Of a stretch of 64,000 bases of DNA, positions 44,281-53,809 are shown one piece after another (the first letter of the stretch is position 1; every line of letters starts with the position of its first letter). The notes under the pieces are model-generated. The model saw only the letters and a list, made by a program, of their open reading frames with translations. It had not been told where the DNA came from and searched no databases. A program made the position numbers and the translations under genes. The DNA comes from Pseudonocardia lacus (GTDB taxonomy: Bacteria > Actinomycetota > Actinomycetes > Mycobacteriales > Pseudonocardiaceae): assembly GCF_018531445.1 (NCBI RefSeq), contig NZ_JAHDTH010000013.1:1-64000 (forward strand), given 5' to 3'.

Positions 44281-45262
44281 GCGGGCCGGCGGGGTGGCGG
44301 CCCCCGAACGGCCGCTCGTGAGCACCGCCGCGCCGGAGCCCGTCAGCGGCCCGGCCGGCGGGTGGCGGTCGCCGCGCGGGCGCGAGCGGCTGCTGCAGCT
44401 GGGGTTCCTCGTGCCGGCGGTGCTCTACCTGGTGGTCTTCTTCGGCTACCCGGTCGTGCAGAACCTGCTGATGGGATTCCAGGAGTACACGACCCGCACC
44501 TTCTACACCGGCGAGGCGCCGTGGGTCGGCCTGGACAACTACGCCGCGGTGATCTCGTCGAACGTGTTCGGCACGGCCCTGCTCAACACGGCGCTGTTCA
44601 CCGCGGGCTCGATCGCCGGGCAGTTCGTGCTCGGCCTGGCGATCGCGGTTTTCTTCCACCGGCGCTTCCCGCTCGGCGGCCTGCTGCGCTCGCTGCTGCT
44701 GCTGCCGTGGCTGATCCCGCTCATCGTCTCCGGCGCGGTGTGGCGCTGGATCCTCGACCAGGACAACGGCGCGCTCAACCAGTTCCTCGGCGCGCTCGGC
44801 GTCGCCGACCGCCCGGGCTGGCTGACCAGCACGTCGCTGGCGTTGATCGCGGTGATCGCGGTGAACATCTGGATCGGCATCCCGTTCAACACCACGATCC
44901 TCTACGGGGGGCTGCAGGACGTGCCCGAGGAGCTGTACGAGGCGGCCGCCCTGGACGGGGCCACCGGCTGGCGGGCGTTCCGGCACGTGACCTGGCCGCT
45001 GCTGCGCCCGGTGGTCGCGGTGGTGCTGGTGCTCGGGGTGGTCTACACGATCAAGGTGCTGGACATCATCCTCGGGCTCACCGACGGCGGGCCGGCCAAC
45101 GCCACCCAGACCGTCGCCACCCAGGCCTACCACCTGTCGTTCCAGGAGTTCCGCTTCGGGGAGGGCGCCGCGATGGGCAACGTCCTGATCGTCATCTCGC
45201 TGGTGTTCGCGCTGCTCTACCTGCGGGCCAACCGGCGCGCGCTGGTGGGTGGGGGCCGATGA
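44273..45262 (+). CDS. Sugar ABC transporter permease (MalF type)
   Basis: 329 residues, six membrane segments plus a Pro/Ala/Gly-rich cytoplasmic N-terminus of about 45 residues. The EAA loop '[29 protein letters not shown]' contacts the ATPase. Overlaps the binding-protein gene upstream and the next permease (ATGA) downstream. Confidence 0.95.
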   Translation: MAERAGGVAAPERPLVSTAAPEPVSGPAGGWRSPRGRERLLQLGFLVPAVLYLVVFFGYPVVQNLLMGFQEYTTRTFYTGEAPWVGLDNYAAVISSNVFGTALLNTALFTAGSIAGQFVLGLAIAVFFHRRFPLGGLLRSLLLLPWLIPLIVSGAVWRWILDQDNGALNQFLGALGVADRPGWLTSTSLALIAVIAVNIWIGIPFNTTILYGGLQDVPEELYEAAALDGATGWRAFRHVTWPLLRPVVAVVLVLGVVYTIKVLDIILGLTDGGPANATQTVATQAYHLSFQEFRFGEGAAMGNVLIVISLVFALLYLRANRRALVGGGR

Positions 45263-46068
45263 CCCGGCGGCGGGGTTGGGGCAGCACGCTGGTCGGGGTG
45301 CTGATCCTGGCCGTGTTGCTGTTCCCGCTGTACTGGATGCTCAACGTCTCGCTGCAGCCCAGCGGCTCGGCCGTGCGCACGCCGTGGATCCCGCTCGACC
45401 TGTCCTTCGACGGGTACGCCACCGCGCTGCGCGAGCAGGGCGGCAACCTGGTCACCAGCCTGGTGGTCTCGCTGGGCACCGTGGTGGTCAGCCTGCTGAT
45501 CGCCACGCCCGCGGCCTACGCGCTGGCCCGGTTCCGGGTGCGCGGCGCCGGCGTCGTGCTGTTCGCGATCCTGCTCAGCCAGATGATCCCCGGCATCGTC
45601 GTGGCCAACGCGCTCTACGACGTCTACAGCGACCTCGGGCTGCTCAACTCGGTGCCCGGGCTGATCCTGGCCGACGCCTCGCACGGCATCCCGTTCGCGA
45701 TCATCATCATGCGGGCGTTCCTGCTGGCCATCCCGAGCGAGGTCATCGAGGCCGCCCGGGTGGACGGCGCGGGCCAGATCCGCACGTTCGTCGCGATCGT
45801 GCTGCCGATGAGCCGCAACGCGCTCGTCACCGCCGGGCTGTTCACGTTCCTGTTCGCCTGGAGCGACTTCCTGTTCGCGCTCACGCTGACCACGACCGAG
45901 CAGGTCCGCCCGGTGACGCTGGGGATCTTCACCTACATCGGCACCTACATCAACGACTGGAGCTCGGTGATGGCCACCGCCGTGCTCGCCTCCGTCCCGG
46001 CCGTGGTGCTGCTGGTGGTGGCGCAGCGGTTCGTCACCGCCGGCGTGGCCTCCGGAGCGCTGAAATGA
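45259..46068 (+). CDS. Sugar ABC transporter permease (MalG type)
   Basis: 269 residues, six membrane segments, EAA loop '[29 protein letters not shown]'. Forms the transmembrane channel with the upstream permease. No ATPase gene follows; in actinomycetes a shared MsiK-type ATPase encoded elsewhere commonly serves such importers (established for Streptomyces; here inferred). Confidence 0.95.
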   Translation: MTRRRGWGSTLVGVLILAVLLFPLYWMLNVSLQPSGSAVRTPWIPLDLSFDGYATALREQGGNLVTSLVVSLGTVVVSLLIATPAAYALARFRVRGAGVVLFAILLSQMIPGIVVANALYDVYSDLGLLNSVPGLILADASHGIPFAIIIMRAFLLAIPSEVIEAARVDGAGQIRTFVAIVLPMSRNALVTAGLFTFLFAWSDFLFALTLTTTEQVRPVTLGIFTYIGTYINDWSSVMATAVLASVPAVVLLVVAQRFVTAGVASGALK

Positions 46069-46085
46069 CCGAGAGGAACGCAGCG

Positions 46086-46850
46086 ATGACCCCCGTCCGC
46101 GTGACCGTCTGGGGCGAGAACCGCCACGAGCAGATCGAGGAGCACGTCCGCGCCATCTACCCCGACGGCATGCACGAGACCATCGCCGACGGCATCCGGG
46201 AGAACCTCGGCGACGGGGCCGAGGTCCGCACCGTCACCCTCGACGACCCCGAGCACGGGCTCACCGAGGACGCGCTGCGGGCCACCGACGTGCTCGTCTG
46301 GTGGGGCCACGCCGCGCACGACGAGGTGGCCGACGAGGTCGTCGAGCGGGTGCACCGGCACGTGCTGGCCGGGATGGGCCTGGTGGTGCTGCACTCCGGG
46401 CACTGGTCGAAGGTGTTCGTCACGCTCATGGGCACCAGCTGCACGCTGCGCTGGCGCAGCGAGAACGACCGCGAGCTGATCTGGACCGTCGACCCGACCC
46501 ACCCGATCGCCGAGGGGGCGCCGCATCCGCTGATCATCGAGTCCGACGAGATGTACGGCGAGTTCTTCGACATCCCCGCCCCCGACGAGCTGATCTTCAT
46601 CAGCACGTTCTCCGGCGGGGAAGCCTTCCGCAGCGGCTGCACGTTCCGCCGCGGGTACGGGCGGATCTTCTACTTCCGCCCCGGCGACCAGGACTACCCC
46701 ACCTACCACCACCCGGACGTCCGGCGGGTGATCGCCAACGGGGTGCGGTGGGCGCGCACCGACCGGCCCGAGCGCACCGACCCGGTGCTGCTGCGCTACG
46801 AGACCGGGGAGTTCTTCACCGGCACCGGCTACGCGGGGCCGCTCGGGTGA
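46086..46850 (+). CDS. ThuA-like protein (trehalose utilization family)
   Basis: 254 residues of the ThuA family (class I glutamine-amidotransferase-like flavodoxin fold): '[11 protein letters not shown]', '[32 protein letters not shown]', '[39 protein letters not shown]', '[13 protein letters not shown]' and '[24 protein letters not shown]'. ThuA/ThuB of Sinorhizobium act in trehalose oxidation to 3-keto sugars; with the next gene (ThuB-like family) this suggests a ketosugar pathway. AGAGG lies 9 nt before ATG 46086; ATG 46065, overlapping the permease stop, is possible. Confidence 0.9.
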   Translation: MTPVRVTVWGENRHEQIEEHVRAIYPDGMHETIADGIRENLGDGAEVRTVTLDDPEHGLTEDALRATDVLVWWGHAAHDEVADEVVERVHRHVLAGMGLVVLHSGHWSKVFVTLMGTSCTLRWRSENDRELIWTVDPTHPIAEGAPHPLIIESDEMYGEFFDIPAPDELIFISTFSGGEAFRSGCTFRRGYGRIFYFRPGDQDYPTYHHPDVRRVIANGVRWARTDRPERTDPVLLRYETGEFFTGTGYAGPLG

Positions 46851-47971
46851 GCGGTGCGGATCCGCTGCGGGTGGTGCTGGCCGGCGCGGGGAACATGGGC
46901 CGGGCCTGGTGCGCGGCGATCGAGGCCGACCCGGACGTCGAGCTGGTCGGGATCGCCGACCTCGACCCGCCCACGGCCCGGGCCGCGGCGGAGTCCACCG
47001 GGCGGGACGTGGCGGTGGGCGCCGACGCCGTGGAACTGGCCGCGGCGACCGGGGCGCGCGCCGTCGTGAACGCCACCGTCCCCCGGGCCCACCACCCGGT
47101 CACGACGGCCGCGCTGCTCGCCGGGCTCGACGTGCTCGGCGAGAAGCCGGTGGCCGAGACCGTGGCCCAGGCGCTGTCGCTGGCCGCGGCGGCCCGGGTC
47201 ACCGGGCGGCTGTTCATGGTGAGCCAGTCACGGCGGTGGAACCCTCAGCTGTTCGCGCTGCGCGCGATGGCGGCCGAGCTGGGCGCGCCGGGCTCGCTGA
47301 CCACGGAGTTCTTCCGCGACCCGCACTTCGGCGGGTTCCGCGAGGAGATGGCCGACCCGCTGCTGGTCGACATGGCGATCCACGCCTTCGACGCGGCCCG
47401 GTTCCTGCTCGGTGCCGAGCCGGTGTCGGCCTACTGCGAGGCGCACAACCCGCCGTGGAGCTGGTACGCGGGCGACGCCTCGGCCACCGCGGTCTTCGCG
47501 ATGGGCGGCGGCGCCCGCTACACCTACACCGGCAGCTGGTGCAGCCGCGGCGCGCAGACGTCGTGGAACGGCGAGTGGCGGTTGAGCGCCGAACGGGGTT
47601 CGGCCCGCTGGGACGGCGACCACGACCCGGTCTCCGACGCCGGCCCCGGCACCCCGTCGGCTCCCCCGGGCTCCGGCATCGCCGGGGCCCTGCGGGCCTT
47701 CACCGACGCGGTGCGCTCCGGCACCGTCCCGATGGGCGAGGTGCACGAGAACGTGCCCAGCCTGGCGATGGTGGAGGCGGCCGTGCGGTCGGCGCGGACG
47801 GGCCGGCGCGTCCTGATCGACGACGTCCTCGCCGAGGCCCGCGCCCGGGCGCTGGACGACGAGACCCACCCCGCCGTCCGCGAGGAGCTGGCCCGCTGGG
47901 CCGACGTGCGCCGGGAGCTGGCCGCCGGGGTGGACGGGTCGCGGTGGCTCAGCCCGGCAGCACCGCGGTGA
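46847..47971 (+). CDS. Gfo/Idh/MocA-family oxidoreductase
   Basis: 374 residues. N-terminal NAD-binding '[32 protein letters not shown]', '[24 protein letters not shown]' (the EKP catalytic Lys motif), and the C-terminal '[33 protein letters not shown]' with substrate-binding Asp/His. Likely oxidises the sugar imported by this operon, e.g. at C3. GTG 46847 overlaps the ThuA stop (GTGA). Its 3' end overlaps the convergent GPx gene by 23 bases. Confidence 0.92.
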   Translation: MSGADPLRVVLAGAGNMGRAWCAAIEADPDVELVGIADLDPPTARAAAESTGRDVAVGADAVELAAATGARAVVNATVPRAHHPVTTAALLAGLDVLGEKPVAETVAQALSLAAAARVTGRLFMVSQSRRWNPQLFALRAMAAELGAPGSLTTEFFRDPHFGGFREEMADPLLVDMAIHAFDAARFLLGAEPVSAYCEAHNPPWSWYAGDASATAVFAMGGGARYTYTGSWCSRGAQTSWNGEWRLSAERGSARWDGDHDPVSDAGPGTPSAPPGSGIAGALRAFTDAVRSGTVPMGEVHENVPSLAMVEAAVRSARTGRRVLIDDVLAEARARALDDETHPAVREELARWADVRRELAAGVDGSRWLSPAAPR

Positions 47972-48431
47972 TCGCCGAGACGACCTCGTCGGCCTCCGGC
48001 TCGGTGCGCGGGCGGAACCGGCCCACCACCCGCCCGTCCGGGGCCACCAGGAACTTCTCGAAGTTCCACTGCACGTCGCCGCCCTCGCCGGAGGCGTCCT
48101 CGGCCGCGGTCAGCGCGGCGTACAGCGGGTGCCGCCCGGCCCCGTTGACCTCGACCTTCTCGGTCAGCGGGAAGGACACGCCGTAGGTCGCCGAGCAGAA
48201 CGTCGCGATCTCTTCGGCCGAGCCGGGCTCCTGGCCGGCGAACTGGTTGCACGGCACGCCGAGCACCGTGAAGCCCCGGTCGCCGAACCGCTCCTGCAGG
48301 CGCTCCAGCCCGGAGTACTGCGGGGTCAGCCCGCACTTCGACGCCACGTTGACGACCAGGACGGCCCGACCGTCGAGGGCCGGGAGCGGACCGCCGTCGA
48401 GCGCGGCGATGGGGGTGTCGGACAGCGCCAT
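47949..48431 (-). CDS. Glutathione peroxidase-family thiol peroxidase
   Basis: 160 residues of the GPx/BsaA family. Peroxidatic Cys33 in 'NVASKCGLTPQYSGLERL', Gln in 'LGVPCNQFAGQEPG' and the Trp-Asn of 'VQWNFEKFLV' complete the catalytic tetrad; a second Cys in 'GVPCNQF' and one in 'TFCSATYG' could resolve. In actinomycetes these use thioredoxin or mycothiol rather than glutathione. ATG 48431 is the only good start. Upstream lies repeat cluster B. Confidence 0.92.
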   Translation of the reverse strand: MALSDTPIAALDGGPLPALDGRAVLVVNVASKCGLTPQYSGLERLQERFGDRGFTVLGVPCNQFAGQEPGSAEEIATFCSATYGVSFPLTEKVEVNGAGRHPLYAALTAAEDASGEGGDVQWNFEKFLVAPDGRVVGRFRPRTEPEADEVVSAITAVLPG

Positions 48432-48539
48432 GCGCGCGACGCTACGCCGCCCGTCGATCACGCCCGCGCAGACGTCGACGCGGAGCAACTGGTCCCGGGT
48501 GGACGAGGCCTCGGTGCTGGCGGCTGCGCAGCGTCGGGC

Positions 48540-48900
48540 GTGCCCTCGCAGCCCGCCGGCGCGCTGCGACGACCCACCCAGGCCTGCGACACCGCCCCCA
48601 CGCTGCAAAGACCACCACCCGGCGGCCCGTGTGGGCGCGCACACCCGGCCGGCACGGTGCTCGGGCGGTGCCTCGCAGAGGCGGCCGGCGTCCGCGCAGC
48701 GTCGGTCGTGCCCTCGCAGCCCGCCGGCGCATTGCGAGACCACGTCCAGGGCTGCGGGATATGCCCAGGACCGCTGCCCGGAAGGGCGCAACACCGCACC
48801 GGCGGGCTCGCAGATCCCGCGGTGCCCTCGCAGCCCGCCGGCGCGCTGCGAGGACCCACCCAGAGCTGCGACACCGCCTCCACGCTGCGAGGAGGTGGAC
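48540..48900. repeat. Extragenic repeat cluster B (three palindromic elements)
   Basis: The 513-bp gap 48432-48944 contains no gene that I can support. It has three copies of an element 'CCCTCGCAGCCC-GCCGGC-GCGCTGCGAGGAC' at 48547-48568, 48715-48736 (one arm ATTGCG) and 48829-48850, followed by 'CCACCCAGRGCTGCGA' and, in two copies, 'CACCGCC-CCACGCTGC'. The middle copy is followed by a segment (48735-48780) that is the reverse complement of the 'CCTGGGC..CCTCGCAGCCC.GGACGTGGTCTC' part of array A, so the same family is present in opposite orientation. Confidence 0.85.
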
Positions 48901-48944
48901 GTCGCACGTCCGGGAAGCGCACGAGGTCTTCGGGGGACCAGCAC

Positions 48945-50522
48945 TCAACCGCGGTCGCGTACCTCCGCCCGCAGCACCGGCTTGAGCACCTTGCCCGAGG
49001 CGTTGCGCGGCAGCGCGTCGACCACCAGCAGCCGGGTGGGCTTCTTGTAGGAGGCGAGCCGGGTGCGGCACCACTCGACCAGCTCGTCGAGCGCGGGCGG
49101 GGCCGCCGGGTCGGCCGGCACGACCACGGCGACCGGCGTCTCGCCCCACTGCTCGTGCGGCGCGGCCACCACTGCGACGTCGGCCACCGCGGGGTGGCCG
49201 GCCAGCACGTTCTCCACCTCGGCGCAGTAGATGTTCTCCCCGCCGGAGATGATCATGTCCTTCTTGCGGTCCACGACGTACAGGAAGCCGTCCTCGTCGG
49301 CGCGCACCAGGTCGCCGGAGTGGAACCAGCCGCCGGCGAAGGCCTCGGCGGTGGCCTCGGGCAGGTTCCAGTAGCCCGCCATGAGGTTCGGGCCGCGGTA
49401 GACGATCTCGCCGACCTCGCCCGGCGCCACGTCGCGCATCTGGTCGTCGACGATCCGGACCGACACGGCCGGCACCGGCCGGCCCACCGAACCGATCTTG
49501 CGGATGGCGTCCTCACCGTCGAGCACGGTGGTGATCGGTGACATCTCGGTCTGGCCGAAGGTGCACACGTTCGGCACGCCGGGGAAGACCTCGGCCATGC
49601 GCTCCAGCAGCGCCACCGGCGCCGGGGCCGCGCCCCAGCACATGACGCGCAGGTGCGCGGCGCGCTCGCCGGCCCCGGGGACGGCGACGACGGCCTGCCA
49701 CTGGGCGGGGACCAGGAACAGGTGCGTCACCCGCTCGCGCTCCAGCACGTCGAGCAGGGCGGCGGGGTCGAACTGGCCGCTGGGCTGGATCACCGTGGTG
49801 CCGCCGGTGGCGATCAGCGGCGCGATCGCCCCGATGGCGGCGATGTGGAACATCGGCGAGGCGCACAGGTTGACCTCGTCGTCGCGGTAGAGCCGCCAGT
49901 AGCGGATCAGCGTCTGGGTCTGCACCGCCAGGTTGAGGTGGGTGAGCACCGCGCCCTTGGGGCGTCCGGTGGTCCCGGACGTGTACATGATCAGGGCCGG
50001 GTCGTGCTCGGCGATCCGCACGTCGGGCAGCGGGCGCTCGGGGCCGGCGGCCAGGTCGTCGAACGGCAGGGCGCCGGGGCCGGCCGTCGCCGGGTCCGCT
50101 CCGGTGACGAGCACGACACCGCCGCCGGACAGCGAGCCGCGGACCTTGGCGGCCAGCGGGGCGAGGTCGGCGTCCACGGCCAGCGCGACCGCGCCGCTGT
50201 CGCCCAGGATGAACGCCACCTCGTCGGCGGAGAGCCGGAAGTTCACCGGCACCGCGATGGCGCGCAGCGCCGTGGCCGCCAGCACCGCCTCCAGGAACTC
50301 GGGGCGGTTGCTCATCAGCACCGCCACCCGGTCGCCCTCGCCGACCCCGTGCTCGGCCAGCGCCCCGGCCAGCGCGCGCACCCTGCCGCGCAGCTGCGCC
50401 CAGCTGGTGCGCCGCTCGCCGAACACCAGCGCGGTGCGGTCGGGCACCTGGTGGGCGTGGCGCTCGATCTGGTCGATCCAGTGGTGGCCGCCGCCGGGCA
50501 GGACCGGTGCGTCGTCAGGCAT
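48945..50522 (-). CDS. Acyl-CoA synthetase (AMP-dependent, long-chain type)
   Basis: 525 residues of the ANL superfamily. P-loop 'ALIMYTSGTTGRPKGAVLTHLN', A5 'TFGQTEMSPITT', A7/A8 'AGGWFHSGDLVRADEDGFLYVVDRKKDMIISGGENIYCAEVENVLAGHPAVADVAVVAAPHEQWGETPVAVVV' and the A10 catalytic Lys in 'NASGKVLKPVLR'. Activates a fatty, aromatic or steroid side-chain acid to its CoA ester. ATG 50522. Divergent from the enoyl-CoA hydratase operon; both promoters share the 84-bp gap with a palindromic operator. Confidence 0.94.
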   Translation of the reverse strand: MPDDAPVLPGGGHHWIDQIERHAHQVPDRTALVFGERRTSWAQLRGRVRALAGALAEHGVGEGDRVAVLMSNRPEFLEAVLAATALRAIAVPVNFRLSADEVAFILGDSGAVALAVDADLAPLAAKVRGSLSGGGVVLVTGADPATAGPGALPFDDLAAGPERPLPDVRIAEHDPALIMYTSGTTGRPKGAVLTHLNLAVQTQTLIRYWRLYRDDEVNLCASPMFHIAAIGAIAPLIATGGTTVIQPSGQFDPAALLDVLERERVTHLFLVPAQWQAVVAVPGAGERAAHLRVMCWGAAPAPVALLERMAEVFPGVPNVCTFGQTEMSPITTVLDGEDAIRKIGSVGRPVPAVSVRIVDDQMRDVAPGEVGEIVYRGPNLMAGYWNLPEATAEAFAGGWFHSGDLVRADEDGFLYVVDRKKDMIISGGENIYCAEVENVLAGHPAVADVAVVAAPHEQWGETPVAVVVPADPAAPPALDELVEWCRTRLASYKKPTRLLVVDALPRNASGKVLKPVLRAEVRDRG

Positions 50523-50574
50523 GGCTTCCCCTCGTGCTGGTAGATCGGCACGACGGCCGTCGGCTGGTAATTTA

Positions 50575-50590
50575 ACGACCGATCAGTCGT
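50575..50590. promoter_or_regulatory. Putative operator in acyl-CoA divergent promoter
   Basis: ACGACCGATCAGTCGT, an imperfect 16-bp palindrome (two mismatches), sits in the AT-rich TAATTTAACGACC stretch between the two divergent starts, where TetR-type acyl-CoA sensors often bind. No matching regulator gene is in the window. Confidence 0.5.
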
Positions 50591-50606
50591 CTGTCAGGGG
50601 GTCAGC

Positions 50607-51350
50607 GTGGCCGAGCTCGTGATCCGGGAAGACCGCGGGGGCTGGACCCTGCTGACCCTGAACCGGCCGGACAAGCTCAACGCCCTGACCGTGGGCCTGT
50701 TCCGGGAGCTGCGCCGCCACGTCCTCGACCTGCGCGCCGACGACGCCATCGGCTGCGTCGTGCTGCGCGGCGCGGGCCGGTGCTTCTCCGCGGGCCACGA
50801 CCTCTCCGACATCGCCGCCGGCGAGGACGTCCCCTCCCGCGGCTGGCACAGCGAGACGCTGCGGCTGCTGGAGAAGCTGCCCAAGCCGGTGGTCGCCGCC
50901 GTGCACGGGCACTGCTACACCGGCGCGCTGGAGGTGGCGCTGGCCGCCGACTTCATCGTCGCCGCCGACGACGCCCGCTTCGGCGACACCCACGCCACGT
51001 TCGCGCTCACCCCGATCTGGGGGATGAGCCAGCGCCTGCCGCGCCGGGTGGGCGCCGCCACCGCCAAGCGGCTGATGTTCACCGCCGACATGATCGACGC
51101 GACCGAGGCGGTGCGCATCGGCCTGGCCGAGTACGCCGTCCCGGCCGCGGGCTTCGACGCCGAGATCGAGGCGCTGGCCACCCGGATCGCGGCCAACTCG
51201 GGGTTCACCCACGCCGCCAACAAGCGCCTGCTGGAGGCCACCGACGGCGACCCCCTCGACGCGGGCCTGCAGTGGGAGATCATGGAGAACGCCGGCCACG
51301 GCCCCGACATGCACCAGCGCATCACCGCCTTCAGCACCCGCGACCGGTAG
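50607..51350 (+). CDS. Enoyl-CoA hydratase/isomerase
   Basis: 247 residues of the crotonase family. Oxyanion-hole segments 'GRCFSAGHDLSDIAAGED' and 'VAAVHGHCYTGALEVALAADFIVAADDARFGDTHATFALTPIWGMSQRLPRRVG'; the Glu of the second segment (GALE) and the Thr/Ala arrangement after FGDTHA suggest hydratase, though the second acid is not obvious, so isomerase or hydrolase activity cannot be excluded. Start GTG 50607. First gene of the + strand beta-oxidation unit, followed after 9 bases by the first acyl-CoA dehydrogenase. Confidence 0.9.
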   Translation: MAELVIREDRGGWTLLTLNRPDKLNALTVGLFRELRRHVLDLRADDAIGCVVLRGAGRCFSAGHDLSDIAAGEDVPSRGWHSETLRLLEKLPKPVVAAVHGHCYTGALEVALAADFIVAADDARFGDTHATFALTPIWGMSQRLPRRVGAATAKRLMFTADMIDATEAVRIGLAEYAVPAAGFDAEIEALATRIAANSGFTHAANKRLLEATDGDPLDAGLQWEIMENAGHGPDMHQRITAFSTRDR

Positions 51351-51359
51351 GAGCCGCGC

Positions 51360-52568
51360 ATGGACCTCGACTCCGGACCCGACCTCGACGCCTTCCGCCG
51401 CGAGGTCGCCGAGTTCCTCGACACCGCCCCGACCGACGCCATCCGCGAGGCCGGGCGCAAGACGACCAGCGTCTTCGCCCCCTTCGACGAGACCATGGCC
51501 TGGCACCGGATCCTGGCCCGCAAGGGCTGGGCCGCCCCCGGCTGGCCGGTGGAGCACGGCGGCGTCGACTGGACGGTCGAGCAGCGCTTCGTCTTCACCG
51601 AGGAGTACTGCCGGCGCGACCTGCCCCCGCTGCTGCCCAACGGGCTGAAGATGATCGGGCCGCTGCTGATCGACCTGGGCACCGAGGAGCAGAAGCGCAG
51701 GCACCTGCCCGGGATCCTGGCCGGTGACGACTACTGGACGCAGGGCTACTCCGAGCCGGGCGCCGGCTCCGACCTGGCCTCGTTGAGCTGCGCGGCCGTG
51801 CCCGACGGCGACGATTACGTCATCACCGGAAGCAAGATCTGGACGACCCTGGCCCACCGGGCCAACCGGATGTTCATGCTGGTGCGCACCAGCACGGCGG
51901 GCAAGAAGCAGCAGGGCATCACGTTCCTGCTGCTGGACCGCCTCGACCTGCCCGGCCTGCGGATCCGCCCCATCGTCGGGCTCGACGGCTTCCCCGAGCA
52001 GTGCGAGGTGTTCTTCGACGAGGTGCGCGTGCCGCAGTCCGCCCGCGTGGGCGCGGAGAACGACGGGTGGACGGTCGCCAAGCACCTGCTCTCCCACGAG
52101 CGCGGCGGGTCGACCGGCAGCCCGTGGCTCGACCGGTTCGTGCGGATGATCCGCGCGGCCGCCGCCGAGCGGACCTCGCCGTTCGGCGGGGTGCTCGCCG
52201 ACGACCCGGTCTTCCAGCGCGACCTCGGCGAGCTGGAGGCCGACGTGGCCTCGATGCGCCACATCGAGGAGCTGGCGATCAGCGGGCACCCGATCGCCGA
52301 CGACCCGTCGTTCCCCTCGGTCAACAAGACCGTCAACTCCGAGCTCACCCAGCGGCTGACCACGCTCATGGCGCGGGTGTCGGGCCTGGAGGGGCTCGCC
52401 CTGCAGCTCGACGCCCTGGGCATCGGGTCGGGGACCGCGCCGCTGGGCGACGACTTCGACCTGGTGTCCATGCCCTACTACCTCAACAGCCGCGCGGCCT
52501 CGATCTACGCCGGGACCAACGAGGTGCAGCGCGACCTGATCGCGCGCTCGCTCGTGGCCGGCCGCTGA
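51360..52568 (+). CDS. Acyl-CoA dehydrogenase (subunit 1)
   Basis: 402 residues, FAD-dependent. 'FTEEYCRRDLPPLLPNGLKMIGPLLIDLGTEEQKRRHLPGILAGDDYWTQGYSEPGAGSDLASL' (FAD/substrate site), 'VITGSKIWTTLAHRANRMFMLVRT' and 'RAASIYAGTNEVQRDLIARSLV' (FAD adenine contact). ATG 51360 with TAGGAG 6 nt upstream. Paired with a second, shorter dehydrogenase: in Mycobacterium tuberculosis such adjacent FadE pairs form alpha2-beta2 heterotetramers that oxidise steroid side-chain CoA esters (established); the same assembly is inferred here. Confidence 0.92.
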   Translation: MDLDSGPDLDAFRREVAEFLDTAPTDAIREAGRKTTSVFAPFDETMAWHRILARKGWAAPGWPVEHGGVDWTVEQRFVFTEEYCRRDLPPLLPNGLKMIGPLLIDLGTEEQKRRHLPGILAGDDYWTQGYSEPGAGSDLASLSCAAVPDGDDYVITGSKIWTTLAHRANRMFMLVRTSTAGKKQQGITFLLLDRLDLPGLRIRPIVGLDGFPEQCEVFFDEVRVPQSARVGAENDGWTVAKHLLSHERGGSTGSPWLDRFVRMIRAAAAERTSPFGGVLADDPVFQRDLGELEADVASMRHIEELAISGHPIADDPSFPSVNKTVNSELTQRLTTLMARVSGLEGLALQLDALGIGSGTAPLGDDFDLVSMPYYLNSRAASIYAGTNEVQRDLIARSLVAGR

Positions 52569-52588
52569 GCCCGCGGGAGGAGAGCGGC

Positions 52589-53710
52589 ATGGACTTCGGG
52601 TTCACCGACGAGCAGGCGCTGCTGCGCGAGAGCGTCACCCGCTACCTGGAGAAGAACTACTCGTTCGAGGCCCGCCGGGCGCTCGTGCGCTCCGACCGCC
52701 CGTTCTCGCCCGAGGTCTGGGCGACGTTCACCGAGCTCGGACTGCTCGGCCTGCCCTTCCCGGAAGGGGTCGGCGGCCTGGGCGGCTCGGTCGTCGACGT
52801 CGTGGCCATCGCCGAGCCGTTCGGCGAGCACCTGCTGGTCGAGCCCTACCTGCCCACGATCCTGCTGGCCGGGCGCGCGCTCGCCGCGGCCGGTGAGCAC
52901 CCGGTGGCGCGCGACTGGCTCGCCCGGATCGTGGCCGGCGACGCGCACGGCGCGCTCGCCCACGAGGAGGGCCGGGGCACGCCGGACCCGGCGCGGGTGG
53001 CGACCCGCTGCCGCAGGTCCGGCGACGGCTACCGACTCGACGGCGAGAAGCGGCTGGTGCTGGGCGCCGCGCACGCCGACGTGCTGGTCGTCACCGCCCG
53101 CATCGACGACGGGACCGGCGGGCTCGCCCTGCTGGTCGTCGAGCCCGGCGCGTCCGGCGTCCGGATCACCCCGTTCCGCACGATCGACGGCCGCAGCGCC
53201 GCCCACGTCGGCTTCGACGCCGTCGAGGTGCCCGCGGAGCACTGCCTGACGACCGACGCGCACGCGGCGATCACCGCCACGCTGGCCGACGCCGTCGTCG
53301 CGCTCGCCGCCGAGGGGGTCGGGGCCATGACCGCCCTGCTGCGGCGCACCGCCGAGTACGCCGCCACCCGCAAGCAGTTCGGCGTGCCGATCGCGGGCTT
53401 CCAGGCCGTGGCCCACCGGCTGGCCGACATGCGGATCGCCTGCACCAAGGCCCGCGCCACGCTGCTGCGCACCGCCGCGCTGGCCGAGGCCGGGCGGGCG
53501 GCGCCGCGCGACATCTCCGTGCTCAAGGCCCAGGTCGGGCGCCTGGGCCGGGCGGTCGGCGAGGCGGCGGTGCAGACCCACGGCGGCGTCGGGACCACCG
53601 ACGAGCTGGCGGTCGGGCACTACCTCAAGCGACTGCTGGCCATCGACGCGATGTTCGGCGACAGCGAGTACCACCTGCGGCTCGTGGGGGCGGGCACACC
53701 CGCGGTGTGA
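52589..53710 (+). CDS. Acyl-CoA dehydrogenase (subunit 2)
   Basis: 373 residues. 'MDFGFTDEQALLRESVTRYLEKNYSFEARRAL', 'LGLLGLPFPEGVGGLGGSVVDVVAIAEPFGEHL', 'RKQFGVPIAGFQAVAHRLADMRI' and 'QTHGGVGTTDELAVGHYLKRLLAIDAMFGDSEYHLR'. The central FAD-binding beta-domain is less conserved ('GALAHEEGRGTPDPARVATRC') than in subunit 1, which fits the complementary member of a heteromeric pair. ATG 52589 with GGAGGAG 7 nt upstream. Confidence 0.92.
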   Translation: MDFGFTDEQALLRESVTRYLEKNYSFEARRALVRSDRPFSPEVWATFTELGLLGLPFPEGVGGLGGSVVDVVAIAEPFGEHLLVEPYLPTILLAGRALAAAGEHPVARDWLARIVAGDAHGALAHEEGRGTPDPARVATRCRRSGDGYRLDGEKRLVLGAAHADVLVVTARIDDGTGGLALLVVEPGASGVRITPFRTIDGRSAAHVGFDAVEVPAEHCLTTDAHAAITATLADAVVALAAEGVGAMTALLRRTAEYAATRKQFGVPIAGFQAVAHRLADMRIACTKARATLLRTAALAEAGRAAPRDISVLKAQVGRLGRAVGEAAVQTHGGVGTTDELAVGHYLKRLLAIDAMFGDSEYHLRLVGAGTPAV

Positions 53711-53809
53711 CCTGCGACGCCTGTCATCCCGATCGGTACGACCCGGCTTGCGTGGTTGTCCAAGCAGCGCTTAGCGTGCGCAGCAGCCAGCGGGAGCAGG
53801 AGCGCACGG

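Noticed and set aside
41266-44325. 1019-codon open frame on the minus strand opposite lacI and the sugar-binding protein
   Set aside because: Very high GC leaves few stops in antisense frames; its translation is Arg/Gly/His/Asp-rich with no domain, while the plus-strand genes have clear families, ribosome sites and operators.
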